From the NCBI GenBank assembly GCA_949710005.1, contig OX453275.1, positions 26,682,218 to 26,746,217 of the forward strand: a stretch of 64,000 nt of DNA, in the 5' to 3' direction. A model generated the notes under the pieces. That model was not told the DNA's origin. It ran no database searches and saw only the letters and a program-made list of their open reading frames with translations. Below are positions 1-7,668 of the stretch, one piece after another. This DNA comes from Ricordea florida. Taxonomy: Eukaryota > Cnidaria > Anthozoa > Corallimorpharia > Ricordeidae. Each line of letters begins with the position of its first letter. Within the stretch, counting starts at the first letter, position 1. A program made the position numbers and the translations under genes.

Positions 1-64
1 CAGTGGGGGTTGGAGGAGGGGCAGTAGCCTCTAAGTTGGGATATATTGTCTTATATTCACCCAT
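1..64 (-). CDS. N-terminal start of a Polinton gene, cut by the window edge
   Basis: An ATG at 64 opens a minus-strand frame that runs off base 1 without a stop. The visible 21 residues begin MGEYKTIYPNLE and turn proline/threonine rich. It follows the next upstream minus-strand gene (96-728) by about 30 bases, the spacing used throughout this element, so it is probably the next gene in the cluster. Nothing can be said about its function. Confidence 0.45.
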   Translation of the reverse strand, partial: MGEYKTIYPNLEATAPPPTPT

Positions 65-95
65 TTTGGAATGATTACCACTTACTTTTAAGACG

Positions 96-728
96 TTATC
101 TAAATCTTAAACTGAAAGTTATGGGAGAACCCTTCAGATCAAGTTTCTTCCATTTGATGTCGAGGATGCTTAAATCGAAGTGGTTTATGGGACTCTTATG
201 TTTTTGAGCTGGAATGGCTGGGTAATCCTGTGATGGTATGTTGGCAAGGAGGTGTGAGGGTGAGAGTTTCACAGGTTCTCCAGATTGAGTGTTATTCATA
301 TATGATGACTTATTGTCCACTATACTACACATAAGTCTCAGTGGCTCCTTAATCTGTATATTTATGGGGTATAACTTTCCAGGGGTTATGGTTTCAGGCA
401 CCCCAAGAGCAACTTGTAGCCCTCTTGTAAGTTTAATGTTGAAGCTCTTATTGGAATACAGGTAATCAACAGTGTCAGTTTCAATGATCGATAGCTTGGC
501 ATTATCCGTATCATTCATAAATATTGTGTGTATATTACGTAGAGAGTATGTACCGGGTTGGATTATTATGATGGGCCGATTATCCTCCTTGAGAAAGCTC
601 TGTCGATCTTTGAAGTTCACCAATCGTTTGGGTATAATACAGTCAAGGAGTTGTATCTCACGAACCTTTTCCAGTGGAGGATCCAAATACACTCTAGTTT
701 CAGATTCATACATAGTAATGCTCAACAT
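96..728 (-). CDS. Polinton hypothetical protein, possible minor virion/capsid component
   Basis: A 210-residue protein with no transmembrane segment, rich in beta-prone stretches. It has an N-terminal block on positions and boundary terms such as PPLEKVREIQLLDCIIPKR, a middle IIQPGTYSLRNIHTIF stretch, and a C-terminal segment ending in ITFSLRFR. This layout resembles a family carried by other Polinton-like elements that may be a structural jelly-roll protein, but I recognise it only by pattern. It is the most downstream complete gene of the minus-strand cluster and lies 9 bases after the zinc-ribbon gene. The penton/minor capsid idea is inference from element class and predicted beta content. 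Confidence 0.6.
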   Translation of the reverse strand: MLSITMYESETRVYLDPPLEKVREIQLLDCIIPKRLVNFKDRQSFLKEDNRPIIIIQPGTYSLRNIHTIFMNDTDNAKLSIIETDTVDYLYSNKSFNIKLTRGLQVALGVPETITPGKLYPINIQIKEPLRLMCSIVDNKSSYMNNTQSGEPVKLSPSHLLANIPSQDYPAIPAQKHKSPINHFDLSILDIKWKKLDLKGSPITFSLRFR

Positions 729-737
729 TTTGTTTGA

Positions 738-926
738 TTACTCCTTATTCACCTTTAAATTTCTATAATCAGCATCTGATAGGAATCGAGTTTTGATGAT
801 GCCACAGCTGGAACATTTACACTTCATCATCGGCCTTCCTTTGGATGTTTTGGTAAAGGTTTCACTACCAGGCACACAATCAGTCAGCTTTTTCTCTTTG
901 ACACAGTAGGTCTTCATTTGATTCAT
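738..926 (-). CDS. Small zinc-ribbon-like protein (DUF5679-like)
   Basis: A 62-residue protein with YCVKEKK near the N terminus and CKCSSCG in the middle, followed by IKTRFLS. This matches the short YCVxCK...CxxCGxxKxRF pattern of the DUF5679 family found in many viruses and Polinton-like elements. Here the second cysteine of the first pair appears as glutamate, so only part of the metal site is kept. Its ATG overlaps the stop of the upstream 323-residue gene as ATGA, which fixes the start and shows how compact the cluster is. Role in virions or DNA binding is unknown. Confidence 0.65.
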   Translation of the reverse strand: MNQMKTYCVKEKKLTDCVPGSETFTKTSKGRPMMKCKCSSCGIIKTRFLSDADYRNLKVNKE

Positions 927-1894
927 TTACGTTTCCTTTTTAACTCTTCTATGAAGTAAAGCACAATCGCCATTATTAACAGCCAAGCATGTTTCCCTAG
1001 AAACGAAATGACTTCTCCAGCAGTCTTGAATAGAAAGCTTACAATAGCGCCCACCATCCCAGGCAGTAATTCACCAAGTTTCTTCCCAAGGGTTTTCAGC
1101 CCATCACCAACCCCTTTGCCCAATCTTGATAGCCCTTTGCAGAGGTTGGATACTATAACACCAATGACCACTCCAACGGCACTCATAACGGCAAAGACTG
1201 TGAATCCATATTTCTTGAAGATGGCCTTCACACGATCACGCAATGACATTCGTTCCTGTATTCCCTCATTCTCACCTTCCAGGTTAGCTATCTCCTCCTC
1301 TTGCTCACCGATTTCCCTCTCCAGAGTCTCTATTTGGCTACTTTCCTCTGGGGTCTTCAACGGCTTATCCCTATGGAATTTTAGTTTGTCCTTGAGTTTG
1401 GATATCATAGTCTTTCTCTTTGATATCTCACCATCATTAGCTTCCACAACTTCTTCTGCTCTTGGGCCTAGACTATTTTTGATGGTATCTGGCAATCCGT
1501 CATTCAATTCATCATCACCTTTGAATAACACATAAGGTTTTGATCCTTTCCTAAACAATTTAACAACTACTTGCTTGAATTCATTAAGTCTAGCTGTAAA
1601 CTTCGAAGTATCAACTTTGGGGAATCTTGATCTAATCTTGGCCCAGGCTTCATCTTGTTCAATTTCCATCTCTTCTATCAATAAGGGCCGAGTTTCATCA
1701 ACACCACCAAACGAGGTTTCATCCTCTTCTTCATCAGGTTCAATTGGACGAGTGGTTGATGTCTTTGTGATTGGGCTCAAGTAAAGTGTATCATCCCCAT
1801 CATCATGACCTCCATCATCACCTGGCTCATTTAGTGTAGTCGGATCCAAATCGGGATCATAAGCAGTTGCCATATTTGAAGTTGAATATGGCAA
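923..1894 (-). CDS. Polinton protein with acidic N terminus, coiled coil and hydrophobic C terminus
   Basis: A 323-residue protein in three parts. Residues 1-90 are strongly acidic and disordered. Residues about 150-220 are highly charged and predicted to form a coiled coil (ETLEREIGEQEEEIANLEGE). The C-terminal 100 residues hold hydrophobic segments (YGFTVFAVMSAVGVVIGVIV and AWLLIMAIVLYFIEEL) separated by a glycine-rich amphipathic stretch with repeated KGL/GKK motifs, and end in a basic tail. Similar C termini occur in other animal Polintons, so it is probably a virion membrane or membrane-active protein, though this is inference. Its stop overlaps the start of the zinc-ribbon gene; the RPB6-like gene lies 15 bases upstream. 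Confidence 0.7.
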   Translation of the reverse strand: MPYSTSNMATAYDPDLDPTTLNEPGDDGGHDDGDDTLYLSPITKTSTTRPIEPDEEEDETSFGGVDETRPLLIEEMEIEQDEAWAKIRSRFPKVDTSKFTARLNEFKQVVVKLFRKGSKPYVLFKGDDELNDGLPDTIKNSLGPRAEEVVEANDGEISKRKTMISKLKDKLKFHRDKPLKTPEESSQIETLEREIGEQEEEIANLEGENEGIQERMSLRDRVKAIFKKYGFTVFAVMSAVGVVIGVIVSNLCKGLSRLGKGVGDGLKTLGKKLGELLPGMVGAIVSFLFKTAGEVISFLGKHAWLLIMAIVLYFIEELKRKRK

Positions 1895-1909
1895 CTTTCT
1901 AAATTGATT

Positions 1910-2182
1910 TCAAAAGTCTCGTATATTCATATCGTTTGGGTCCCATACTTCATCACGAAAACCAGTCTTTGAATTACAGTCTGGTATCTTTCTAATTATA
2001 GCAATGGGTAAAACGCGTTGTTTGAGTTCACTCTTGGCAATGGCTATGGGATTGAAATCAAATGGCCAGTCTATTACTGGTTTATTACCCATCTTCAACT
2101 GGTCAGCTCTAAATCCTACCAAACGAATATATTCATGGGGAGTCAGTGTGTCATGTGTTATTTTGTCAGTCATTATATCCAT
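1910..2182 (-). CDS. RPB6-like (RNA polymerase omega/K subunit-like) protein
   Basis: A 90-residue protein whose core follows the RPB6/RpoK pattern: a TPHEYIRLVGFRADQL helix corresponding to the T-x-Y-E-x-x-R-x-x-G-x-R-A-x-Q-L signature, then IAIAKSELKQRVLPIAIIRK matching I-A-x-x-E-L-x-x-x-x-l-P-x-x-I-x-R, and finally PDCN where cellular proteins have PDG. Cellular RPB6 clamps and stabilises RNA polymerase; large DNA viruses such as asfarviruses encode one. Here no other polymerase subunit is visible. The start at 2182 gives a 10-base overlap with the upstream gene; an alternative ATG lies at 2173. Assignment rests on motif reading, without a profile search. Confidence 0.6.
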   Translation of the reverse strand: MDIMTDKITHDTLTPHEYIRLVGFRADQLKMGNKPVIDWPFDFNPIAIAKSELKQRVLPIAIIRKIPDCNSKTGFRDEVWDPNDMNIRDF

Positions 2183-2577
2183 TTGCTGGCAATATATCCC
2201 AAAGCTAACATCCCGCCAGAAACATAAACCATTTCTCCAGTCTTCTGATCTGAATTAGGCCTATAGTAGTCAGAGAATTTGGGGGGGTTACCCATTTGAT
2301 TGTATAATCTCAACGCTTCATCCGTCTTTGATATATTCTCAGAAGCTTGATTTCTATCAGCCTTTCTTCTATTCATAAAGTCAAGATATGCCATTCGTTT
2401 CTCTTGGTAAGCAGCATAATCTTTTTGGTACTTCTCCATTGCCTTGTCATGCCTTTCCCTTTCAAGTTGGAGTTCGGCTGAAGATGAGCCACCGATTAAC
2501 TTCGCTAAATAATTTCCACCAATGAAGGCTGTTGCATTGAGGACTGCCCCTCCAACCATTACTGCTATAGTTGCCAT
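2173..2577 (-). CDS. Polinton small protein with N- and C-terminal hydrophobic segments and central coiled coil
   Basis: A 134-residue protein. Residues 1-30 are hydrophobic and glycine/alanine rich (ATIAVMVGGAVLNATAFIGG). Residues 35-85 are charged with ERERHDKAMEKYQKDYAAYQ and predicted helical/coiled coil. Then comes a conserved-looking PPKFSDYYRPNSDQKTGE block and a final hydrophobic segment, GGMLALGYIASK. The FSDYY...QKxxE...GM pattern is one I associate with a recurrent hypothetical protein of animal Polintons. Membrane location is likely; function is unknown. It overlaps the downstream RPB6-like gene by 10 bases. Confidence 0.65.
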   Translation of the reverse strand: MATIAVMVGGAVLNATAFIGGNYLAKLIGGSSSAELQLERERHDKAMEKYQKDYAAYQEKRMAYLDFMNRRKADRNQASENISKTDEALRLYNQMGNPPKFSDYYRPNSDQKTGEMVYVSGGMLALGYIASKWI

Positions 2578-2673
2578 TTACCCATCTGTTGTTTTTATTC
2601 TTAAACAATTTCGGCGCATGCGCAGTGACACAAAATCTATACTTTGATTTTTTTCAGGCTAAATTTATTTTCA
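2578..2673. other. Short AT-rich intergenic spacer within the Polinton
   Basis: About 95 bases between two minus-strand genes, containing a small GC-rich patch (ggcgcatgcgcagtg) that resembles a NRF1-type GCGCATGCGC palindrome. It may be a promoter for the genes to its left, but the call is from the motif alone. Confidence 0.25.
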
Positions 2674-3129
2674 TTACTGCTTGTTATTCTTCTTGAAAAG
2701 TTTCAAGAATGGATACAATAATGCTAGGGTTGTTACTATTCCAAACGTAAAGGATGTTAGTGGGTGTGGTACACTCTTCTTCTCTGTATCTTCAACATAT
2801 TCATTGTTTGGTTTATCACACTCCTTTTTTAGACGTTCAAGATCATTTTTAAAGCTCCTAACATTATTTTTAAGCTCCTTTAGAATGTAATCATAATATA
2901 CAGGCTCCTTATCTTTGAAGAATGGTCTGACATAGGCATACCATTGTAATAAGTCCTTTATGTCACTGTGTAGATTTATATGCCTATATGATGGGTCGAA
3001 ATCTTTATTTAATTGCCATTCTCGATCTCCTATCCAGTCAACCATTGATTCTCTAACATGTTGCATAAATTCAAGTTTAAGATCTCTACCTGCAAAATAT
3101 AATATGTCACTGATGCTGTTTTCAGGCAT
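2674..3129 (-). CDS. Polinton hypothetical protein with C-terminal membrane anchor
   Basis: The 151-residue form starting at 3129 (MPENSISDILYFAGRDLKL) is preferred because its ATG lies two bases after the stop of the upstream 73-residue gene; the frame is open further upstream to 3210 but that would overlap the neighbour. The protein is charged and helical, with an aromatic patch around LLQWYAYVRPFF, a lysine-rich helical region, and a C-terminal hydrophobic segment (LTSFTFGIVTTLALLYPFLK) followed by a basic tail. No known family recognised. It is likely tail-anchored in a membrane. Confidence 0.6.
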   Translation of the reverse strand: MPENSISDILYFAGRDLKLEFMQHVRESMVDWIGDREWQLNKDFDPSYRHINLHSDIKDLLQWYAYVRPFFKDKEPVYYDYILKELKNNVRSFKNDLERLKKECDKPNNEYVEDTEKKSVPHPLTSFTFGIVTTLALLYPFLKLFKKNNKQ

Positions 3130-3131
3130 TT

Positions 3132-3353
3132 TCAAACGCTTGTGGGTAGTATCTTCTGATCCTCTAAATAGGTTTTGACATACATGCTTATACTCAGCAC
3201 AAGCACCCATTTACCATAGTTCATGATACTGGTCGATGGGTCACCGATGAATGACTCCCGAAGAGCCTTTTTAGCCAGCCAGCCCATACCAGTTGACAAT
3301 CCAACGAGCACTGCAGAGCCAGTAACTGTCTTTACGAGCTTATTCTCAGCCAT
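3132..3353 (-). CDS. Small hydrophobic Polinton protein
   Basis: A 73-residue protein with two moderately hydrophobic stretches (GSAVLVGLSTGMGWLAKKAL and YGKWVLVLSISMYVKTYL). The start follows the upstream gene's stop by six bases, and its own stop precedes the next ATG by two, consistent with one polycistronic-like block. No family recognised; probably membrane associated. Confidence 0.55.
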   Translation of the reverse strand: MAENKLVKTVTGSAVLVGLSTGMGWLAKKALRESFIGDPSTSIMNYGKWVLVLSISMYVKTYLEDQKILPTSV

Positions 3354-3359
3354 TTATGA

Positions 3360-3803
3360 TCACAACAGATCATCTTTTAAGCCATTTTCCTCTGTATTGT
3401 TGACCACAGGCTGACTTTCTATGACTATGGGCTGTTGTGGACGAGTTGGTGTTGGTACATGCAAATCAGCTATTCTATCTCTATAGTTTGTGAATAAGGT
3501 ATAGGCGGCGAGGCCAATTGCACCTATGGCTATAATAATAGTTTGGGATGACATATATTTTGGTATCCAATCACCCCTTCCACCAACAGAACCGCCCTTC
3601 TCATCTTTCTTTTCACTCTCTTCCCTTTCCTTCTTTTCCCTCTCTTCCTTTTCCCTTTCCTCCTCACGTTTCAAAGCTTCTCTGGCCCTCTTATTCTTTT
3701 CTGATAACGTTTTACCAGCCTGAACTCTCTTGGGGTCTTTGACCTTTGTTTTGACAGATGGTTCTCTAGTGATTTGCTCAACCTGGGTTGTTTCTTCAGA
3801 CAT
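3360..3803 (-). CDS. Polinton protein with lysine/glutamate-rich domain and one transmembrane segment
   Basis: A 147-residue protein. The N terminus (MSEETTQVEQITREPSV) is similar to that of the neighbouring 157-residue protein. A KDPKRVQAGKTLSEKNKRAR block follows; it matches a recurrent K-D-P-K-x-V-x-A-G-K-x-L motif seen in animal Polintons. Residues about 45-70 are almost entirely E, K and R. Then comes one membrane segment (TIIIAIGAIGLAAYTLF) and a proline-rich tail. Upstream lies copy A of a hairpin-containing repeat shared with two other genes. Confidence 0.65.
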   Translation of the reverse strand: MSEETTQVEQITREPSVKTKVKDPKRVQAGKTLSEKNKRAREALKREEEREKEEREKKEREESEKKDEKGGSVGGRGDWIPKYMSSQTIIIAIGAIGLAAYTLFTNYRDRIADLHVPTPTRPQQPIVIESQPVVNNTEENGLKDDLL

Positions 3804-3880
3804 GTTATGAGTTAATCTATTGTAACCTTTAAGTCTCCTAGTAAGAGGTATACTAGGAAACTAAACATTTTCTATCAATA
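3801..3880. repeat. Hairpin repeat copy A, upstream of 3360-3803
   Basis: First of three direct copies of a leader block of about 60-75 bases that begins at the start codon of a minus-strand gene. It holds the inverted repeat CCTAGTA...TACTAGG around a short loop. It covers the whole gap between genes, so it may be a promoter, a terminator of the upstream gene, or both. Confidence 0.6.
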
Positions 3881-3882
3881 AA

Positions 3883-4356
3883 TTAAAAAATCCAAACTAT
3901 AGTTGCAACTGCAGCTGCAATTGTTAATACTTTTATTAGATTAGTGAGATTACGAGTCTTTAGCGCTGTATGTTTCACTTCCTTCCCCATCTCTGAATAC
4001 ACTTCCTCCCCATCTCTAAATAACATATACTTTACTTCCTTCTCACCCTCATCATTTTCCAATTCCAAGCGAAAGTATATACCCCCATAATCATGTAACA
4101 CGAAATGGGCAACCTTCACTCTCCTATCCTTTCTCATCTTTCCAACTATATTGGTTAATGCGTTTGTTAGATTAGTGCAATTACAAGTCTTTAGCGTTGT
4201 ATTCTTTACTTCCTCGTCATCTTTCGATAACAAGTATATGAGTATATCCCCATTATCCTGCGGTTTGATATACCCATGCGTGACTTTCTTATTATTTCTT
4301 TCAACAACAGACTCTTTAGTGATTTGTTCAGTAGTTTGCAATTCTTGTTCAGACAT
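3883..4356 (-). CDS. Polinton hypothetical protein with C-terminal transmembrane helix, paralogue-like
   Basis: A 157-residue protein starting MSEQELQTTEQITKESVV, similar in its first 18 residues to the protein at 3360-3803. The middle is mixed charged beta-prone sequence. The segment LKTCNCTNLTNALTNIV near residue 60 recurs as LKTRNLTNLIKVLTIAA near the C terminus, so there is an internal duplication. The end is a hydrophobic helix (IAAAVATIVWIF). A related short frame follows upstream at 4428-4595. Function unknown; likely a tail-anchored membrane protein. Confidence 0.6.
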   Translation of the reverse strand: MSEQELQTTEQITKESVVERNNKKVTHGYIKPQDNGDILIYLLSKDDEEVKNTTLKTCNCTNLTNALTNIVGKMRKDRRVKVAHFVLHDYGGIYFRLELENDEGEKEVKYMLFRDGEEVYSEMGKEVKHTALKTRNLTNLIKVLTIAAAVATIVWIF

Positions 4357-4433
4357 GTTATGAGTTAATCTATTGTAACCTTTAAGTCTCCTAGTAAGAG
4401 ATATACTAGGAAACTAAACACTTACTATCAATA
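4354..4433. repeat. Hairpin repeat copy B, upstream of 3883-4356
   Basis: Second direct copy of the leader block, nearly identical to copy A, including the CTAGTA/TACTAG inverted repeat and the following aaacta...tatcaata stretch. Its position relative to the start codon is the same as in copy A. Confidence 0.6.
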
Positions 4434-4595
4434 GATTATAATTCCAGCTACAGCTGTAAGTGTTAATATTCCTATAGATACGTTTATTCCCAATACAGCT
4501 GTGATTTTTACTACTTCTATAGCTGCAAATGCAACCGCTGTAACTGTTAATACTTTAGTAAGATTTTCAATAGCTTGCACTTCTTGTTCATACAT
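4428..4595 (-). CDS. Small hydrophobic ORF, degenerate relative of the 157-residue neighbour
   Basis: A 55-codon frame starting MYEQEVQAIENLTKVLTV and continuing as an almost wholly hydrophobic, alanine/valine/isoleucine-rich peptide. The start resembles the MSEQELQTTEQIT leader of the neighbouring protein and NLTKVLTV resembles its C-terminal NLIKVLTI, so it looks like a copy with its middle deleted. It has its own hairpin leader (copy C). Could be a real small membrane peptide or a remnant. Confidence 0.4.
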   Translation of the reverse strand: MYEQEVQAIENLTKVLTVTAVAFAAIEVVKITAVLGINVSIGILTLTAVAGIIIY

Positions 4596-4660
4596 GTTAT
4601 GATTTAATCTATTGTAACCTTTAAGTCTCCTAGTAAGAAGTATACTAGGAAACTATCACA
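4593..4660. repeat. Hairpin repeat copy C, upstream of 4428-4595
   Basis: Third direct copy of the leader block, with the same inverted repeat and a few substitutions. It diverges after the aaacta stretch, so the shared unit is roughly the first 60 bases. Confidence 0.55.
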
Positions 4661-4695
4661 TCCCACCCATCCATCTATTTACTTAGTTCTGAAAC

Positions 4696-5622
4696 CTAAT
4701 TTTCAATAACCATTTCATCCACTTCCTCGTCATCTTCCTCGTCATCTTCATACTCTGAATCACTAAGTACCACTTCTTCGTCTTCCACCGGCAGAAATTC
4801 AACCATAGGCTTACTTAGCTTAATATTTTGAACCACTAATTTTGCAGATGCAATAAAATCAGTTGTGCCATGTGAACCAAAATATACACTGTCCCATTTT
4901 AATGCTATACGTGAACATGCTCTGGTATCATTATCAGGATCCCACAAATAGTCTCTATAAGTATCACTCCTTCTACGACCTTTGAAGACAGTATGACACT
5001 TTATTTTGCTAATACCAATACCACTGGTCCTAAAACTTAGATACATTTCTAGTGGCTTTGACGTGTCAATGAACTTAGTATCCTTGTTTTTTGGATATGA
5101 ATATGGTAATTTCACCAAATTCTTTGGATCGTCATGTAATAGCTTCTTTTTAGCCTTGCTAAGTTCTGGTAATTGTTCTCGAATCTCTTTATTTTTGTAG
5201 AACTTTGTAAGACTAGAGCCCACGATCTCTATAATTTTATCACTCCTATTTTTGGTTTCCTTTTCTACATCAGTTGGATCATTCACAGTATCGAATGATG
5301 TCAATGGATATTTAATCTGAATTCCATTTATGTCATTGGGATCCTTACTCTGATTTCCATTCATTTTGTAAGACCATGACAGACCCCATATGTCTTGTTT
5401 GGCCAGTTCAAACGATAAACTCTTCTTTTCATCACCATCCATTACAAATACTTTGGAAAAGGCACAGTTGTACCTTCTGCTCTTCGCAGGATCATCCACA
5501 ATTATAGACCCCCAATCAAAATCAGCCTCGTCAATTGGTACAAAACAAGTTTTCAATGATGAAGTTGAAGATGAACCAGAAGATTGTGACATGTCTGATT
5601 TTTGTTGCGTATGCCTTTTCAT
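4696..5622 (-). CDS. Polinton protein with acidic C-terminal tail, putative DNA-binding/SSB-like
   Basis: A 308-residue protein. The first 25 residues are serine rich. The central 200 residues contain alternating beta-type segments with basic and aromatic residues (for example KIKCHTVFKGRRRSDTYR and IALKWDSVYFG). The last 30 residues are almost all aspartate and glutamate, ending DEMVIEN. A beta-rich core followed by an acidic tail is typical of viral single-stranded DNA-binding proteins, and Polinton-related elements often carry one, but I see no diagnostic motif. Gene context next to replication and capsid genes fits. A structure prediction would decide between OB-fold SSB and capsid-associated protein. 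Confidence 0.55.
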   Translation of the reverse strand: MKRHTQQKSDMSQSSGSSSTSSLKTCFVPIDEADFDWGSIIVDDPAKSRRYNCAFSKVFVMDGDEKKSLSFELAKQDIWGLSWSYKMNGNQSKDPNDINGIQIKYPLTSFDTVNDPTDVEKETKNRSDKIIEIVGSSLTKFYKNKEIREQLPELSKAKKKLLHDDPKNLVKLPYSYPKNKDTKFIDTSKPLEMYLSFRTSGIGISKIKCHTVFKGRRRSDTYRDYLWDPDNDTRACSRIALKWDSVYFGSHGTTDFIASAKLVVQNIKLSKPMVEFLPVEDEEVVLSDSEYEDDEEDDEEVDEMVIEN

Positions 5623-5742
5623 CTAACCTTCAACTTATTTTTTAAATTTTATTTTTACCGGACAGTGTCAACTCCAACTTGATCTGTATCAGTTAGATCA
5701 TAAAATGTAATAGCAGGGGTGGGGTCTCTTAGTTTGAAATGC

Positions 5743-6204
5743 TTAATGGTGGTAATAGCTATTATTAGTAATGTAGCGACTACGTACTCCACCCTTTACT
5801 ACTATTGAACCAGACATTTCTGATAGCCATTGCTTAACCAACTGGTTGCTCTTCCAATCATTTACTAGGGAGTCTGGTTCATCTATTCCACCATAACTAC
5901 TAAGGCACCAATTAACTAGTTTAGCTAATAGATGTAAAGGAGGATCTATTAGTCCGTCAGCCATATTCTTACCCGACACCATCTTGTACCTCTTATAGTA
6001 CTTCTCAACATCCTTGTCTGATAGTTTATGTATATCGCCTAGGGTCATTTGCATACCAATATACTCCTTGGTGGAACCTAGACAAGCTAGTATTGAGAGT
6101 TCTTCTCTTTTGGATTTCAAATCATCATCACCGCTAATATTTGGTGTTGATTGATTATCATTTACAATATTTTCACCATTCATGATATCTTCGGGAGTTG
6201 CCAT
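5743..6204 (-). CDS. Polinton hypothetical protein (MTLGDI...KDVEKYYKRY type)
   Basis: A 153-residue soluble protein. After a disordered N terminus come predicted helices with MTLGDIHKLSDKDVEKYYKR and a downstream tryptophan-containing helix (LVNDWKSNQLVKQWLSEM). The KDVEKYxxRY block recurs in hypothetical proteins of other animal Polintons as I know them; no function is established. It lies just downstream of the truncated capsid gene. Confidence 0.6.
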   Translation of the reverse strand: MATPEDIMNGENIVNDNQSTPNISGDDDLKSKREELSILACLGSTKEYIGMQMTLGDIHKLSDKDVEKYYKRYKMVSGKNMADGLIDPPLHLLAKLVNWCLSSYGGIDEPDSLVNDWKSNQLVKQWLSEMSGSIVVKGGVRSRYITNNSYYHH

Positions 6205-6282
6205 GATTATGTCGTAGAAGCTGGTATCTCTAAATAATTTTGGAATGGGTGTCTAAGGGAGAAGCATAGCCTTGCATACTTT

Positions 6283-6651
6283 TCATTCATAAGATGCTTC
6301 TTGTGTTGTCAAAAACAAATCATGATAAGTTTTGAATAAATCAAATCTACTAAGATCCTCTATGATTTCACCACCAAATAGAACCTTATATTGTGAAATT
6401 AGATTCCTTCCCAAATTATTAACAAGAGTGTTGTCTTTGTGCCCGGTTACAACCATATCAAAGGTTATGTAGACACTACCAGGAACAATCACTAAATTCT
6501 CACTCAATTTGGGTATTTCAATGTATAATGTCTCGCCAGGTTCTGCAGATGATGGGTTTAGCGTGACCCTATTTAATGACGTCATAGCCTTCAACCCTTC
6601 GCGAGTTCTTGGGACACGATTGGTATCAAGAATGCTTGGTATAGAAGTCAT
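6283..6651 (-). pseudogene. N-terminal fragment of Polinton major capsid protein (double jelly-roll)
   Basis: The 122-residue frame resembles the start of Polinton-type major capsid proteins: a leader, VTLNPSSAEPGETLYIEIPK, LVIVPGSVYITFDMVV, a strand with NLGRNLISQYKVLFGGEII, and DLFKTYHDLFLTTQEASYE. It then stops, whereas the intact protein is several times longer with two jelly-roll domains. No continuation is found in the roughly 80 bases before the next gene, so the C-terminal part appears deleted. It is divergent to the integrase, whose ATG is 27 bases away. A functional short paralogue is possible but less likely. Confidence 0.6.
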
Positions 6652-6678
6652 TTTAAATGCTTATATTCTTGTTTGTAA

Positions 6679-7668
6679 ATGACTGATTCTAATGTTTTAA
6701 ATCGATTATATTATTCCACTGATGGATACTCGAAAGGATACTCAGCCATACCCAAATTAGCCAAAGCAGCCAAAGTTAGTGAAAAGGTCGCCAAAGAGTG
6801 GTTGGAGAAGCAAGCCTTGTGGCAAATTTATCTCCCAGCCCCCAAGTATATACCCAGGCCACATTGGAGTGTGAATAAGCCTAATCGGATTCATCAAGCG
6901 GACTTGTTGTTTCTTCCTCATGATACAGTGAGAAGAAAAACATACCGCTATGCCTTAGTTGTGATTGATATTGGTTCAAGGTATAAGGATGCTGAAGCAT
7001 TGATCTCAAAGGAGAGTGGTGAAGTTGCCAATGCCTTTCAAAGGATTTATTACCGTAAGTTGAAGTGGCCGCAAACATTAATGGTGGACCCAGGAACAGA
7101 ATTCAAGGGTGATGTAACAAATCTTATCAATAAGCATCAAGTCACAATCCAGCGGAGTGAAGCTGGGAATCATAGAGCTCAAGCTTTTGTGGAAAGAGCC
7201 AATAGGACTCTCGGTGAGAAGTTATTCAGCCATCAATATGCTCAAGAGATGATTAGTGATAACCGATCCACAGTTTGGGTGAATAGATTGCCCGACATCA
7301 TGAAGACCCTCAATAGTGAAACCACCCGTATTACTGGTAAGGAGCCTGAGGAAGCTTTGAAAATGGACTCAATTGATACTAAAACTCCAGACTATAAGCG
7401 ACCTGTTGGATTGGATGAGAAGAGATTACCTCCAGATGTTCAAGTCAGATATCTATATGCCCCTGGTGAAGATGAAGGTGGTGACAAACGAAGGGCTACT
7501 GATCCCATATGGAGTCTTGAAGTCTATGATTTAGCCCGAACCATAATCGAGCCGGGTCAACAAGTCTTGTATTATTTGAGTGGGGGTCCAAAACGAGGAT
7601 TCGTTCGTGAAGAGCTTCAATTTGTACCCCAAGACACTGAATCACCACCTTCTAGCGTCCTGAAATGA
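6679..7668 (+). CDS. Polinton retroviral-type integrase (rve)
   Basis: A 329-residue DDE integrase, the only plus-strand gene of the element. The catalytic triad is visible as D75 in HQADLLFL, D137 in MVDPGTEF and E172 in AFVERANRTL, with 34 residues between the second and third acid as in retroviral integrases. The N terminus has a helical region without a clear HHCC zinc site. The C-terminal 60 residues (SLEVYDLARTIIEPGQQVLY, then GFVREELQFVP) form the small beta domain seen in Polinton integrases. It would join the element ends to host DNA. Its 3' end overlaps the C-terminal codons of the polymerase on the other strand by about 50 bases. The frame is intact. Confidence 0.9.
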   Translation: MTDSNVLNRLYYSTDGYSKGYSAIPKLAKAAKVSEKVAKEWLEKQALWQIYLPAPKYIPRPHWSVNKPNRIHQADLLFLPHDTVRRKTYRYALVVIDIGSRYKDAEALISKESGEVANAFQRIYYRKLKWPQTLMVDPGTEFKGDVTNLINKHQVTIQRSEAGNHRAQAFVERANRTLGEKLFSHQYAQEMISDNRSTVWVNRLPDIMKTLNSETTRITGKEPEEALKMDSIDTKTPDYKRPVGLDEKRLPPDVQVRYLYAPGEDEGGDKRRATDPIWSLEVYDLARTIIEPGQQVLYYLSGGPKRGFVREELQFVPQDTESPPSSVLK

